In this document: positions 16,432 through 24,083 of the stretch, piece after piece | How positions within the stretch are numbered: position 1 is the stretch's first letter | How the letters are laid out: the number at the start of each line of letters is the position of its first letter | Assembly: GCF_003610405.1 (NCBI RefSeq) | Contig: NZ_RAQC01000001.1 | Location: forward strand, 2,356,001 to 2,420,000 | Reading direction: 5' to 3' | From: Microbacterium sp. AG238 | GTDB lineage: Bacteria > Actinomycetota > Actinomycetes > Actinomycetales > Microbacteriaceae | Length of the DNA stretch: 64,000 nucleotides | Program-made: the position numbers and the translations under genes | Notes under the pieces: generated by a model | What the model saw: the letters and a program-made list of their open reading frames with translations, nothing else | Databases searched by the model: none | Told to the model about the DNA's origin: nothing

Positions 16432-17919
16432 TCAGCCGCGGATGCCGCGGGTGGAGGCGATCACGTCACGCATCTTCTTCTCGAGCGCCTCGTAGAACAT
16501 CGACAGCGGGAACTCGTCGTCCAGTACGGCATCGGTGTAGCCCTTCGGCGGGCCCGCGAGGACGTCGTCGGGCAGGCCGCGCGCCCACACCGACGCGGGA
16601 TGCGGTTCGAGCACCGAGCGCACGAGGTCGTACGCCGCCAGCCAGTGCGCGGTCTTCGGTCGGTCGATCGACTCCCAGTAGAGCCGGTCGATCGCATCGC
16701 CCAGGGCGACGACGGCATCCGGCACCTCGCCCCATTCGAAGGCGAGTGCGGTGTCGGTCCAGTGCAGCACGCCGCGACGGTGCAACCAGGCGAACAGCAG
16801 CTGACCGCCGAGCCCGTCGTAGTTGCGCACGCGCGTGCCGGTGATCGCGAACCGGAAGATCCGGTCGAAGATCACGGCGTACTGCACGAGTCGCGACAGG
16901 CGCAGCAGCTCGGCGTCGACCGGGTCGAGATCCGTCTCGGAGCTCAGTCGCCGGTCGAGCGAGACGCATTCGCGGAACGCCGTCAGGTCGCACCGCAGCT
17001 CTTCGAGGGAGTACAGGAAGAACGGCATCCGCTGTTTGATCATGAACGGGTCGAAGGGCAGATCGCCGCGCATGTGGGTGCGGTCGTGGATGAGGTCCCA
17101 CATCACGAACGCCCGTTCGGTGAGCGCCTGGTCGTCGAGCATCTCCGCCGCCTCGGCGGGCAGGTCGAGCTTCGTGATGTCGGACGCGGCACGCACGACG
17201 CGGCGATAGCGGGCCGCCTCGCGGTCCTGGAAGATCGCCCCCCACGTGAACGGCGGGATCTCGCGCATGGCGACGGTCTCGGGGAACAGCACGGCCGAGT
17301 CGGTGTCGTATCCGGGCGTGAAGTCGAGCAGTCGCAACGAGACGAAGAGCCGGTTGGGGTACATCGTCTCGAGTCGCGCGATCGCCTCGGGCCAGATCGT
17401 CTCGACCAGGAGCGCCTCGACGTGACGGTTCCGCGATCCGTTCTGCGTGTACATCGGGAAGACGACGAGGTGGCGGATGCCGTCGACGCGGTGGAGCTGC
17501 GGCTGGAAGGCCACGAGCGAGTCGAGGAAATCGGGCACGCCGAATGCCCCCTCCGTCGAAGCCGCGCCGTCCGGATGATCGGACCCCGCCCATCTGTCGA
17601 AGTCCCGGATCGACGCCGCCAGGTAGTCGGCATCGTGAGGGAACCTCGGGGCGAGTCGGCCGATCGCGTCGGTGATCGCCGCGACGTGGCGGCGTGCCGT
17701 CTCGTGGTCGTCCGCGTCGGGCACGGAGCCGTCGGCGGCCTGCAGCTCGTGCAGGGCCGTCGCGGCGTCGCGCAGCGCGATCCACGCCGGGTCGTGCTCG
17801 ACGCCGTCGGCGAGCGCGATGCTCAGGGCGTCGACCGCGCCGCCGTCCTCGACGACCTCGGGCTCGCCGATGATCGTCTTGGCGGCACCGGGGGTGGGGT
17901 GCGTCTGTGCGATGGACAT
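16432..17919 (-). CDS. DUF6421 family protein
   Basis: 495 residues, no signal peptide or membrane segment. I recognise the family (actinobacterial DUF6421) but no function is established. Conserved-looking stretches are HLVVFPMYTQNGSRNRHVEALLVETIWPEWI-like (residues about 155-190), FVMWDLIHDRTHMRGDLPFDPFMIKQRMPFFLYSLEELRCDL (about 280-320) and LLRLSRLVQYAVIFDRIFRFAI. The His/Asp/Glu-rich HDRTH...EELRCD pattern suggests a metal site; that is inference. GGAGGT ribosome binding site 7 nt before ATG 17919. Confidence 0.85.
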   Translation of the reverse strand: MSIAQTHPTPGAAKTIIGEPEVVEDGGAVDALSIALADGVEHDPAWIALRDAATALHELQAADGSVPDADDHETARRHVAAITDAIGRLAPRFPHDADYLAASIRDFDRWAGSDHPDGAASTEGAFGVPDFLDSLVAFQPQLHRVDGIRHLVVFPMYTQNGSRNRHVEALLVETIWPEAIARLETMYPNRLFVSLRLLDFTPGYDTDSAVLFPETVAMREIPPFTWGAIFQDREAARYRRVVRAASDITKLDLPAEAAEMLDDQALTERAFVMWDLIHDRTHMRGDLPFDPFMIKQRMPFFLYSLEELRCDLTAFRECVSLDRRLSSETDLDPVDAELLRLSRLVQYAVIFDRIFRFAITGTRVRNYDGLGGQLLFAWLHRRGVLHWTDTALAFEWGEVPDAVVALGDAIDRLYWESIDRPKTAHWLAAYDLVRSVLEPHPASVWARGLPDDVLAGPPKGYTDAVLDDEFPLSMFYEALEKKMRDVIASTRGIRG

Positions 17920-18031
17920 GGGGGAACCTCCGATCTACGAGGTACGGCTCCCGCGCGGGAGCGGTGGACAGGTGGCGTCAGCCTAACCGGCCGCCGGGCT
18001 TTCGGCGACGGATGTATCGGGCAGCGGCCGC

Positions 18032-18062
18032 TTGACCTCAATCGAGCTTGAGGTTTTAGCGT
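18032..18062 (+). promoter_or_regulatory. SoxR box within the transketolase promoter
   Basis: TTGACC (-35, 18032-18037) and TAGCGT (-10, 18057-18062) are separated by 19 bp, the over-long spacing used by MerR-family activators. Centred in the spacer is CCTCAATCGAGCTTGAGG (18036-18053), which matches the known SoxR box CCTCAAG-N4-CTTGAGG except for one base in the left arm. The -10 ends 7 nt before ATG 18070, so the message is probably leaderless. The SoxR gene lies at the far end of the operon. Confidence 0.88.
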
Positions 18063-18069
18063 TCGAGAC

Positions 18070-18765
18070 ATGATCCGAACCGACCCCGACCCCCACGTCG
18101 ACTCCTTCACCGAGCGGCTGCCCGCCGCCGTGCTCGACCGCCTCGCACGAGTGACCGGCGACGAGAAGCACAGCGCCGCGGCGCACTCGACCCTCGACGC
18201 CCTCTGGGTGCTGCACGATCGAGTGCTGCGCCCCGAGGCCGGCGACCGCTTCCTGCTGTCGAAAGGCCACGGTCCCGCCTCGTACTACGCCGTGCTCGCT
18301 GCCCGGGGCCTGATGCCCGAGGCATGGCTCGATGACCTGGCGGGCGTCGACTCGCCCCTCGGTCACCATCCCGACCGCGTGCTCATTCCCGCCGTGGAGA
18401 TCTCGTCCGGCTCGCTCGGGCACGGTCTGCCGATCGCGGTCGGCCTCGCCCGCGGCCTCGACATCGCGGGTGCGGGCGGACGCGTGTTCGTCCTGATCGG
18501 CGACGCCGAGCTCGACGAGGGCAGCAACCACGAGGCGATCGCCGTCGCCGGACGCCTCGCTCTCGCGCGGCTGCACTGCATCATCATCGACAACGCCTCG
18601 GCATCCCTTGGATGGCCCGGCGGGGTCGCGCGGCGGTTCGCGGTGGAGGGGTGGGATGCCGCCGAGGTCGACTCACGCGATCACGCCGCGCTCGCCGCGG
18701 CCCTCGAGGCGGGCGGCGCGATGCCGCGCGTCACCGTCGTCCGTACCGCTGCGAAGGGATCCTGA
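18070..18765 (+). CDS. transketolase, N-terminal (TPP-binding) subunit
   Basis: 231 residues. FLLSKGHGPASYYAVLAARG is the transketolase GHG motif, ISSGSLGHGLPIAVGLARGL the next conserved loop, and GDAELDEG (144-151) ... IIDN (172-175) the GDG-type thiamine-diphosphate/Mg site. Only the pyrimidine-independent half of transketolase is here; the partner half follows directly. Split transketolases of this kind form heteromers transferring two-carbon ketol units, in the pentose phosphate pathway or a related sugar route. Shorter than the usual N-subunit of about 270 residues. Driven from a SoxR box. Confidence 0.9.
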   Translation: MIRTDPDPHVDSFTERLPAAVLDRLARVTGDEKHSAAAHSTLDALWVLHDRVLRPEAGDRFLLSKGHGPASYYAVLAARGLMPEAWLDDLAGVDSPLGHHPDRVLIPAVEISSGSLGHGLPIAVGLARGLDIAGAGGRVFVLIGDAELDEGSNHEAIAVAGRLALARLHCIIIDNASASLGWPGGVARRFAVEGWDAAEVDSRDHAALAAALEAGGAMPRVTVVRTAAKGS

Positions 18766-19637
18766 TGCGCGCGCGCTTCTCCACCACGATGTCCGATCTG
18801 CTGGCGACCGACGAACGTGCGGCTCTCGTCCTCGCCGACATCGGGCCGATCGATCTCGCCGCGGGCACCGCCGCCGCCGACCGCGTCGTCAACGTCGGGA
18901 TCCGCGAGCAGGCGATGATCGGCGTCGCGGCCGGGCTCTCGCTCGCCGGGCTCCGCCCGTTCGTGCACACCTACGCCCCGTTCCTCGTCGAGCGGCCCTT
19001 CGAGCAGATCAAGCTCGATCTGTCGCACCAGGATCTCGGGGCGGTGCTCGTATCGATCGGTGCGAGCTACGACGCCGCAGCCGAAGGGCGCACGCACCAG
19101 TGCCCCGGCGACATCGCCCTGCTCGGCACTCTGCCGGGGTGGCGGCTGCACACGCCGGGGCATCCCGACGAGGTCGAGGCGCTGACCCGGGCGGCGGCCA
19201 CCTCCGACGACCGTCAGTACATCCGGCTCTCGACGCAGGAGAACCGGACGGCCTTCCCGACCGACGGGCGGATCCACCCCGTGCGCGGGGGATCGGGTGT
19301 CCTCGTGCTGGCCATCGGCCCGCTGCTCGACGCCGCGCTCGAAGCGACGGCCGGCACGGGGCACGCGGTCGCCTACACCGCGACGCCGGTGCCGCTCGAC
19401 CGTGACGGTCTGCGCGAGCTGAGCGCCGGGTTCGACCGGGTCGTGGTGCTCGAGCCCTTCCTCGAGGGAACGACCGCCGCCGCGGTCGGCGCGGCCCTCG
19501 GCGGCAGCGGCATCCGCATCGAGCACATCGGTGTCGGGGTGGGAGAGCAGCGCCGATACGGCACTGCGGCCGACCATGCGCGGCTGCACGGCCTCGATGC
19601 GTCGGGGATCAGGCGGCGCCTCGACCGGCTCTCATGA
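18765..19637 (+). CDS. transketolase, C-terminal (pyrimidine-binding) subunit
   Basis: 290 residues. Contains the Pyr domain with RVVNVGIREQAMIGVAAGLSLAGLRPFVHTYAPFL (IREQ with the catalytic Glu contacting the TPP aminopyrimidine), DLGAVLVSIGASYDAAAEGRTHQCPGDIALL, and a C-terminal domain with VLVLAIGPLLDAAL. ATG 18765 overlaps the preceding stop as TGATG, so the two subunits are translationally coupled. The arrangement is a natural split, not a frameshift: each half has its own termini. The 3' end overlaps soxR by 6 bp. Confidence 0.9.
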   Translation: MRARFSTTMSDLLATDERAALVLADIGPIDLAAGTAAADRVVNVGIREQAMIGVAAGLSLAGLRPFVHTYAPFLVERPFEQIKLDLSHQDLGAVLVSIGASYDAAAEGRTHQCPGDIALLGTLPGWRLHTPGHPDEVEALTRAAATSDDRQYIRLSTQENRTAFPTDGRIHPVRGGSGVLVLAIGPLLDAALEATAGTGHAVAYTATPVPLDRDGLRELSAGFDRVVVLEPFLEGTTAAAVGAALGGSGIRIEHIGVGVGEQRRYGTAADHARLHGLDASGIRRRLDRLS

Positions 19638-20114
19638 CGGAGCGGCCGCGTCGTCGTCGAGCACGTGCCGGAGCGCGGGCGCGACACGACGCGGTCCGCT
19701 GCCCTCCGCGCTCAGCGCGTCACCGGGGTTCAGCAGATCGCACGACCGCATCGAGAGACAGCCGCATCCGATGCATCCCACGAGCTCGCGTTCGAGCGAC
19801 TCGATGGCCGCGCGCCGTTCTTCGAGGCGGATCTTCCACGCCCGCGACACCCGTTTCCAGTCATCACTGCTGGGCTCGGCCTCGGCGGGGAGGGATGCGA
19901 AGGCGTCGGCGACCTCGGCGAGCGGGATGCCGAGGCGCTTCGCGACGAGGATGAGGGAGATGCGCCGCAGCATGTGGCGACTGAACCGGCGCTGATTGCC
20001 TGCCGAGCGGGTCGAGGTGATGAGCCCGTGCCGCTCGTAGAAGTGCAGCGCCGACACGGACACACCGGTTCGAGCACTCACCTCGCCGATGCTCAGGAGA
20101 TCATTGGACCGCAT
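19632..20114 (-). CDS. soxR: SoxR, redox-sensing MerR-family activator
   Basis: 160 residues. LSIGEVSARTGVSVSALHFYERHGLI is the MerR winged helix, followed by RNQRRFSRHMLRRI-type sequence and the dimerisation helix. CIGCGCLSMRSC gives Cys114, Cys117, Cys119 and Cys125, the CX2CXCX5C ligands of the SoxR [2Fe-2S] cluster, oxidised by redox-cycling compounds. In actinobacteria SoxR typically controls a few genes directly, often for secondary metabolites. Here the only box I see is before the transketolase genes. An in-frame GTG at 20117 lies 7 nt after a TAGAGT -10 and could be the true leaderless start. Confidence 0.95.
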   Translation of the reverse strand: MRSNDLLSIGEVSARTGVSVSALHFYERHGLITSTRSAGNQRRFSRHMLRRISLILVAKRLGIPLAEVADAFASLPAEAEPSSDDWKRVSRAWKIRLEERRAAIESLERELVGCIGCGCLSMRSCDLLNPGDALSAEGSGPRRVAPALRHVLDDDAAAPS

Positions 20115-20137
20115 CACGCCTGCGACTCTACGACGCG

Positions 20138-20149
20138 CCGATACATCGG
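20138..20149. promoter_or_regulatory. CCGATACATCGG palindrome upstream of soxR
   Basis: A perfect palindrome apart from the central AC, overlapping the expected -35 of soxR. Its reverse complement is 11/12 identical to CGGATGTATCGG at 18009-18020 upstream of the transketolase promoter. Function unknown. Confidence 0.35.
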
Positions 20150-20258
20150 TCGGACCGGTGGGGCTGGTGTCATCGCGGGCGGCCGTCCGCGCCACATCAG
20201 CACCGAGCGCCCGACGGTTGTATCGGCGTCTGCCGTCACCGCCGGGTCGGGCCGGGAC

Positions 20259-20297
20259 TGTCAAGCTGTCGCGGGTGTGCGCCCGCGGCGTTAGCGT
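20259..20297 (+). promoter_or_regulatory. TGTCAAG/TAGCGT leaderless promoter
   Basis: TGTCAAG (20259-20265), 26 nt, TAGCGT (20292-20297), then 6 nt to ATG 20304. The same elements at the same distance precede the two lipoprotein genes at 38 kb. Confidence 0.6.
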
Positions 20298-20303
20298 CGC
20301 ACC

Positions 20304-21305
20304 ATGCCCGCCGACCACCCCGCCGACCACCCCGTCGCCCCCGCCGCGCCGTCACCCGCCGCGTCCGGCTCCACCGCCGACGCTTCCGACGGGCGCGGCG
20401 TGCTGCTGATCACGAACGCGCGAGCGGGAACCTCGGTGGTCCGCCCCGACCCCCTGCCCGAGATCCGGCGGCGACTGCCGCAGGCGCGGATCGAGAGCCT
20501 GGGCGACTCGTCGATGGACGACATCGTCGCATCGGCCGTGTCAGCCGCCGATGCGCCCACGGTGCTCGCCGTCCTCGGCGGCGACGGATCCGTCTCGCGC
20601 GCCGCTCACCTCGCGCGCCGTCATGACCTGACGCTGCTCGTGCTGCCCGGCGGCACCTTCAATCACTTCGCGCGCGCGGCGGGCCTCGACACGGTCGATG
20701 CCGCCCTCGACGCCTATGCGGCCGGGACGGTCCGCCGCGTCGTGGTCGCCGAGGCGGTCATCGACGACGGCGATCCCGTGACGGTCCTCAACGCGGTGTC
20801 GCTCGGCTCCTACCCCGAGCTCCTCGCCGAACGCGAGAAGCGCACGAGTCTCGGCAAATGGTGGGGCGGCGCGGTCGCGGCGTGGCGCGAGATCCACGGC
20901 GCCCACCGCATCACGATCGTGCGCGACGGCCGCCGGGCGGTCGTCTGGTCGGTCTTCGCGGGGCTCGGCCGCAACGACCCGCGTCGCATCGCGATGATGC
21001 GGCGCGCGAGCCTCGACGAGGCGGTGCTCGATGTCCGGCTCCACCATGCCCGAGGCACGCGGCTGCGGGCGGTGACCTCGCTGGCGTTCGGTCGTCGTAC
21101 CCTCGCGGTGATGCGCGCGCTGCGTCTCATGCCGCCGGCATCCGATCTCGAGCGAGCCGTCGTGGCGGAGATCGAGGTGACGGTCCGGCCCGGCGGCGCG
21201 ACGCCGGTGTTCGCGCACGACGGCGAGCTCACCGAGACTCCCGCCGGCGACTACCGGCTCCGGCTGCGCGCGATCCCGGACGGCCTGCGCGTGTACGCGC
21301 GCTGA
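20304..21305 (+). CDS. diacylglycerol/lipid kinase-like protein
   Basis: 333 residues. After a Pro/Ala-rich tail, GVLLITNARAGTSVV, VLAVLGGDGSVSRAAHL (GGDGS nucleotide loop) and LLVLPGGTFNHFARAAGL (PGGT-N-FA) define the DAGK catalytic domain, also found in sphingosine kinases and, more distantly, NAD kinases. The C-terminal beta-rich domain reads AVVWSVFAGLGRND ... VFAHDGELTETPAGDYRLRLRAIPDGLRVYA, as in DagK/YegS. Likely phosphorylates a membrane lipid; the substrate is unknown. No transmembrane segments. Confidence 0.88.
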   Translation: MPADHPADHPVAPAAPSPAASGSTADASDGRGVLLITNARAGTSVVRPDPLPEIRRRLPQARIESLGDSSMDDIVASAVSAADAPTVLAVLGGDGSVSRAAHLARRHDLTLLVLPGGTFNHFARAAGLDTVDAALDAYAAGTVRRVVVAEAVIDDGDPVTVLNAVSLGSYPELLAEREKRTSLGKWWGGAVAAWREIHGAHRITIVRDGRRAVVWSVFAGLGRNDPRRIAMMRRASLDEAVLDVRLHHARGTRLRAVTSLAFGRRTLAVMRALRLMPPASDLERAVVAEIEVTVRPGGATPVFAHDGELTETPAGDYRLRLRAIPDGLRVYAR

Positions 21306-21333
21306 GGCGGATGGCGTTGCCCGCGGATACATC

Positions 21334-21371
21334 GTCAGAGGGATGCCGCGCCCGCGGCGCTCGCGTACCGT
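21334..21371 (+). promoter_or_regulatory. leaderless promoter of the sensor kinase operon
   Basis: TACCGT (21366-21371) is 6 nt before GTG 21378. GTCA at 21334-21337 sits at the same 32-nt offset from the -10 as in the TGTCAAG promoters, preceded by GGATACATC (21325-21333). Confidence 0.45.
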
Positions 21372-21377
21372 CGTAGC

Positions 21378-22574
21378 GTGTTCCGTCCGCTCCGCCGCTA
21401 TCAGCTCTCCGTCGACATCTCGGTGGCTGTCGCCTTCGCGGCGCTCATGCTGCTGTTCACGTGGGTGGGCGTCGTGGGTGTCGGCATCCCCAACGACCGG
21501 GTGTCAGCGGTCGTCGCGATGCTTCTGGTCGTCCCGTTCGGCGCTGCGGTCGCGCTGCGTCGCCTCTCGCCGCCGCTCGCGCTGACGCTGGCGTGGGTCG
21601 GTGCGATCCTGCAGATGCTGGCGCAGCTGCCTCCCCTGCCGGTCGACATCGCCATCTTCGCGGTGCTCTACACCTGCGCGGCGTACGGCACGAACCGGAT
21701 CTTCTGGCTCGGATTCGCGTCCTCCATCGGGGGCGCGCTGGCCATCACCATCTACCTGCTCATCCCGACTGCGGCGTACTCGGTCACGACAGCGGGTGAT
21801 GAGCTGGTGTACTTCCTCGTCACCGGCACGATGCTCTTCGTCGCGGCCGTCTTCGGCCTGCTCCTGGCGTGGACCGTGGGCGCACTCGTCCGCGTCGGGC
21901 TGCGTGCCCGCGGCAATGCCGAGGCCCAGCGGAAGGCCGAGGAACGCGCGACGGCGGAGTTCGAGCGCAACCGCATCGCGCGCGACATGCACGACGTCGT
22001 CGCCCATTCGCTCGCGGTCGTCATCGCCCAGGCCGACGGGGCTCGCTATGCCGCGGCGGCGGATCCGGATGCCGCTGCCACCTCGCTTCAGACGATCTCG
22101 TCGACGGCCCGTTCCGCCCTCTCGGACGTGCGGATGCTGCTGACCCAGCTGCGCCACAGTGAGGGCGAGGGTCCCCAGCCGACCGTCGCGGAGCTGGAGG
22201 TGCTCTACGCGCAGGTGCGCGCTGCCGGTCTCGACCTGCGCGTCGACGTCGACCCCGCACCGCCGGGCGAGCCGCCCGCGGCGGTGCAGATCGCGGTGTA
22301 CCGGATTCTGCAGGAAGCCTTGACGAACGCGATGCGGCACGGCGCGGGCGGTACCGTGGAGGTGTCCCTGTCCTGGCTGTCCGACCGCGTGGAGGTCCGT
22401 GTGAGCAACCCGCTCTCGCCGGTGAGCGAGGTCACGGGCCCGGTGCGCACGGGCGGTCACGGCCTCATCGGCATGCGCGAACGCGCTCAGCTCATCGGCG
22501 GCACCATCGAAGTGGGCCCCCGCGACGGCGCATTCGTCGTGGCGGCGACCCTGCCCATCGGCGGCACCGCGTGA
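21378..22574 (+). CDS. NarL-type sensor histidine kinase
   Basis: 398 residues. About five to six transmembrane helices in residues 12-170, then a coiled stretch, and the HisKA_3 dimerisation domain RNRIARDMHDVVAHSLAVV with His205 as the likely phosphorylated residue. The ATPase domain has an N-box in YRILQEALTNAMRHG and GGHGLIGMRERAQLIGGTIEV as the G-box. Few residues are extracellular, so it probably senses membrane or envelope stress; that is inference. GTG start. It overlaps the response regulator by 4 bp (GTGA). Confidence 0.93.
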   Translation: MFRPLRRYQLSVDISVAVAFAALMLLFTWVGVVGVGIPNDRVSAVVAMLLVVPFGAAVALRRLSPPLALTLAWVGAILQMLAQLPPLPVDIAIFAVLYTCAAYGTNRIFWLGFASSIGGALAITIYLLIPTAAYSVTTAGDELVYFLVTGTMLFVAAVFGLLLAWTVGALVRVGLRARGNAEAQRKAEERATAEFERNRIARDMHDVVAHSLAVVIAQADGARYAAAADPDAAATSLQTISSTARSALSDVRMLLTQLRHSEGEGPQPTVAELEVLYAQVRAAGLDLRVDVDPAPPGEPPAAVQIAVYRILQEALTNAMRHGAGGTVEVSLSWLSDRVEVRVSNPLSPVSEVTGPVRTGGHGLIGMRERAQLIGGTIEVGPRDGAFVVAATLPIGGTA

Positions 22575-23227
22575 GTGCGATCCGGGTCGTCCTCGTCGAC
22601 GACCAGGCGCTCTTCCGCGCCGGCATCCGCATGGTGGTCGCCTCACAGCCCGATCTCGAGGTCGTCGGCGAGGCGTCGGACGGTGCAGAGGCGATCGGCA
22701 TCATCCGCGAAACACGTCCCGACGTCGTTCTCATGGATATCCGGATGCCGGTGATGGACGGCCTGACCGCGACCGCTCAGCTGCTCGACGATCCGGTCTT
22801 CGATGGCGCTCCGCCGCGCATCGTGATGCTGACCACCTTCGACCTCGACGAGGCGGCGGCGCGGGCGATCCGTCAGGGCGCGAGCGGGTTCTTGCTCAAG
22901 GACGCCGACCCCGAGTTCCTCCTCGCCGCGATCCGCACGGTGCATTCGGGGTCGTCGGTCATCGCGGCCGCGGCGACGCGGGAACTGTTCGCGACGTTCT
23001 CGGCCCCCGCGCAGAAGGCCGTGCCGGCCGCGTTCGCCGAGCTGACCGACCGTGAGCGGGAGATCTTCGCTCTAGCGGCCCGAGGGCTCTCCAACGCCGA
23101 GATCGCACAGCGCGAGTTCCTCTCCGAGGCCACCGTGAAGACCCACATCAGCCGGATCCTGGCGAAGCTCTCCCTGCGCGACCGCGTGCAGCTGGTCGTC
23201 TTCGCGTTCGAGCACGGGCTCGCCTGA
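22571..23227 (+). CDS. NarL/LuxR-type response regulator
   Basis: 218 residues. Receiver domain with acidic pocket VLVDDQ and phospho-acceptor Asp56 in VVLMDIRMPVMDG, switch Thr in IVMLTTFD and Lys in FLLKDADPE. LuxR helix-turn-helix LTDREREIFALAARGLSNAEIAQREFLSEATVKTHISRILAKLSLRDR is at the C-terminus. Partner of the overlapping kinase. The ABC/FtsX pair begins 94 bp downstream and is the probable target, as is common for such loci. Confidence 0.95.
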   Translation: MSAIRVVLVDDQALFRAGIRMVVASQPDLEVVGEASDGAEAIGIIRETRPDVVLMDIRMPVMDGLTATAQLLDDPVFDGAPPRIVMLTTFDLDEAAARAIRQGASGFLLKDADPEFLLAAIRTVHSGSSVIAAAATRELFATFSAPAQKAVPAAFAELTDREREIFALAARGLSNAEIAQREFLSEATVKTHISRILAKLSLRDRVQLVVFAFEHGLA

Positions 23228-23236
23228 CCCCCGCGG

Positions 23237-23256
23237 GCGGATGAGGGATCATCCGC
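23237..23256. promoter_or_regulatory. inverted repeat between response regulator and ABC genes
   Basis: GCGGATGA-GGGA-TCATCCGC, perfect 8-bp arms around 4 nt, centred about 62 nt before the -10 of the ABC gene. A good candidate operator for the upstream response regulator, or a weak terminator. Confidence 0.45.
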
Positions 23257-23308
23257 AAGATGTACGCGTCCGCGACGGCGGGCCGATGTCGGCGGACGCG
23301 GCGCTTCG

Positions 23309-23314
23309 TAGCGT
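23309..23314 (+). promoter_or_regulatory. -10 hexamer of the leaderless ABC ATPase gene
   Basis: TAGCGT, 7 nt before ATG 23322. This picks 23322 over two in-frame upstream starts. Confidence 0.55.
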
Positions 23315-23321
23315 CGGAGAC

Positions 23322-24083
23322 ATGCAGATCTCGACCACCGACCTCGGCCTCGCCGCCCGGGTCCAGAACCTCTCCAAGACCTACGGCGCCGGCGAATCGG
23401 GCGTCCGTGCGCTCGACGGCGTCTCGGTGGGCATCCGCCGTGGCGAGTTCACCGCCATCATGGGCCCATCCGGCTCGGGCAAATCGACCCTGATGCACAT
23501 CATGGCCGGGCTCGACGCCCCGACAACGGGTCGCGCGTGGATCGGCGACACCGAGATCTCGGGCCTCTCCGACCTCGATCTGACGATCCTGCGACGGCGC
23601 CGCGTCGGCTTCGTGTTCCAGTCGTTCAATCTCGTGCCCACCCTCGACGTCATCGGCAACATCACGCTGCCGTTCGAGCTCGACGGGCGGTCGCCGTCGG
23701 CCCTCGAACGTTCGCGCATCGACGGGCTGGTCGATTCCCTCGGGCTCGGCGCGCGGCTGCGGCACCGTCCGCATGAGCTGTCGGGCGGCCAGCAGCAGCG
23801 CGTCGCGATCGCCCGGGCCCTCGCGACGGCGCCCGACCTCGTCTTCGCCGACGAGCCGACCGGCAACCTCGACTCGCGGTCGGGTCGTGAGGTGCTCGCC
23901 CTGCTCGCGACGGCGAGCCGCGAGCACGGTCAGTCCATCGCGATGGTGACGCACGACCCCGTCGCCGCTTCGCACGCCGATCGGGTGATCTTCCTCGGCG
24001 ACGGCCGCATCGTGGCCGACAAGCCCAGCCAGAGCGCCGAGCAGATCTCGGCCCACATGCTCGCCGCCGAGGTGTCGGCATGA
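23322..24083 (+). CDS. ABC transporter ATP-binding protein (MacB/LolD type)
   Basis: 253 residues. Walker [11 protein letters not shown]-loop [14 protein letters not shown], signature [15 protein letters not shown], Walker [14 protein letters not shown]-loop VTHD. The QSFNL and [10 protein letters not shown] variants are those of ATPases that pair with FtsX-like permeases, in mechanotransmission, peptide export or antimicrobial-peptide detoxification. The permease gene overlaps by 4 bp. Likely controlled by the adjacent two-component system. Confidence 0.94.
   Translation: MQISTTDLGLAARVQNLSKTYGAGESGVRALDGVSVGIRRGEFTAIMGPSGSGKSTLMHIMAGLDAPTTGRAWIGDTEISGLSDLDLTILRRRRVGFVFQSFNLVPTLDVIGNITLPFELDGRSPSALERSRIDGLVDSLGLGARLRHRPHELSGGQQQRVAIARALATAPDLVFADEPTGNLDSRSGREVLALLATASREHGQSIAMVTHDPVAASHADRVIFLGDGRIVADKPSQSAEQISAHMLAAEVSA

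Noticed and set aside
18612..18767. A longer N-terminus for the second transketolase subunit, or a frameshifted single transketolase
   Set aside because: The extra residues are the shadow of the upstream gene, and the TGATG overlap with two intact domain ends is the ordinary split form.
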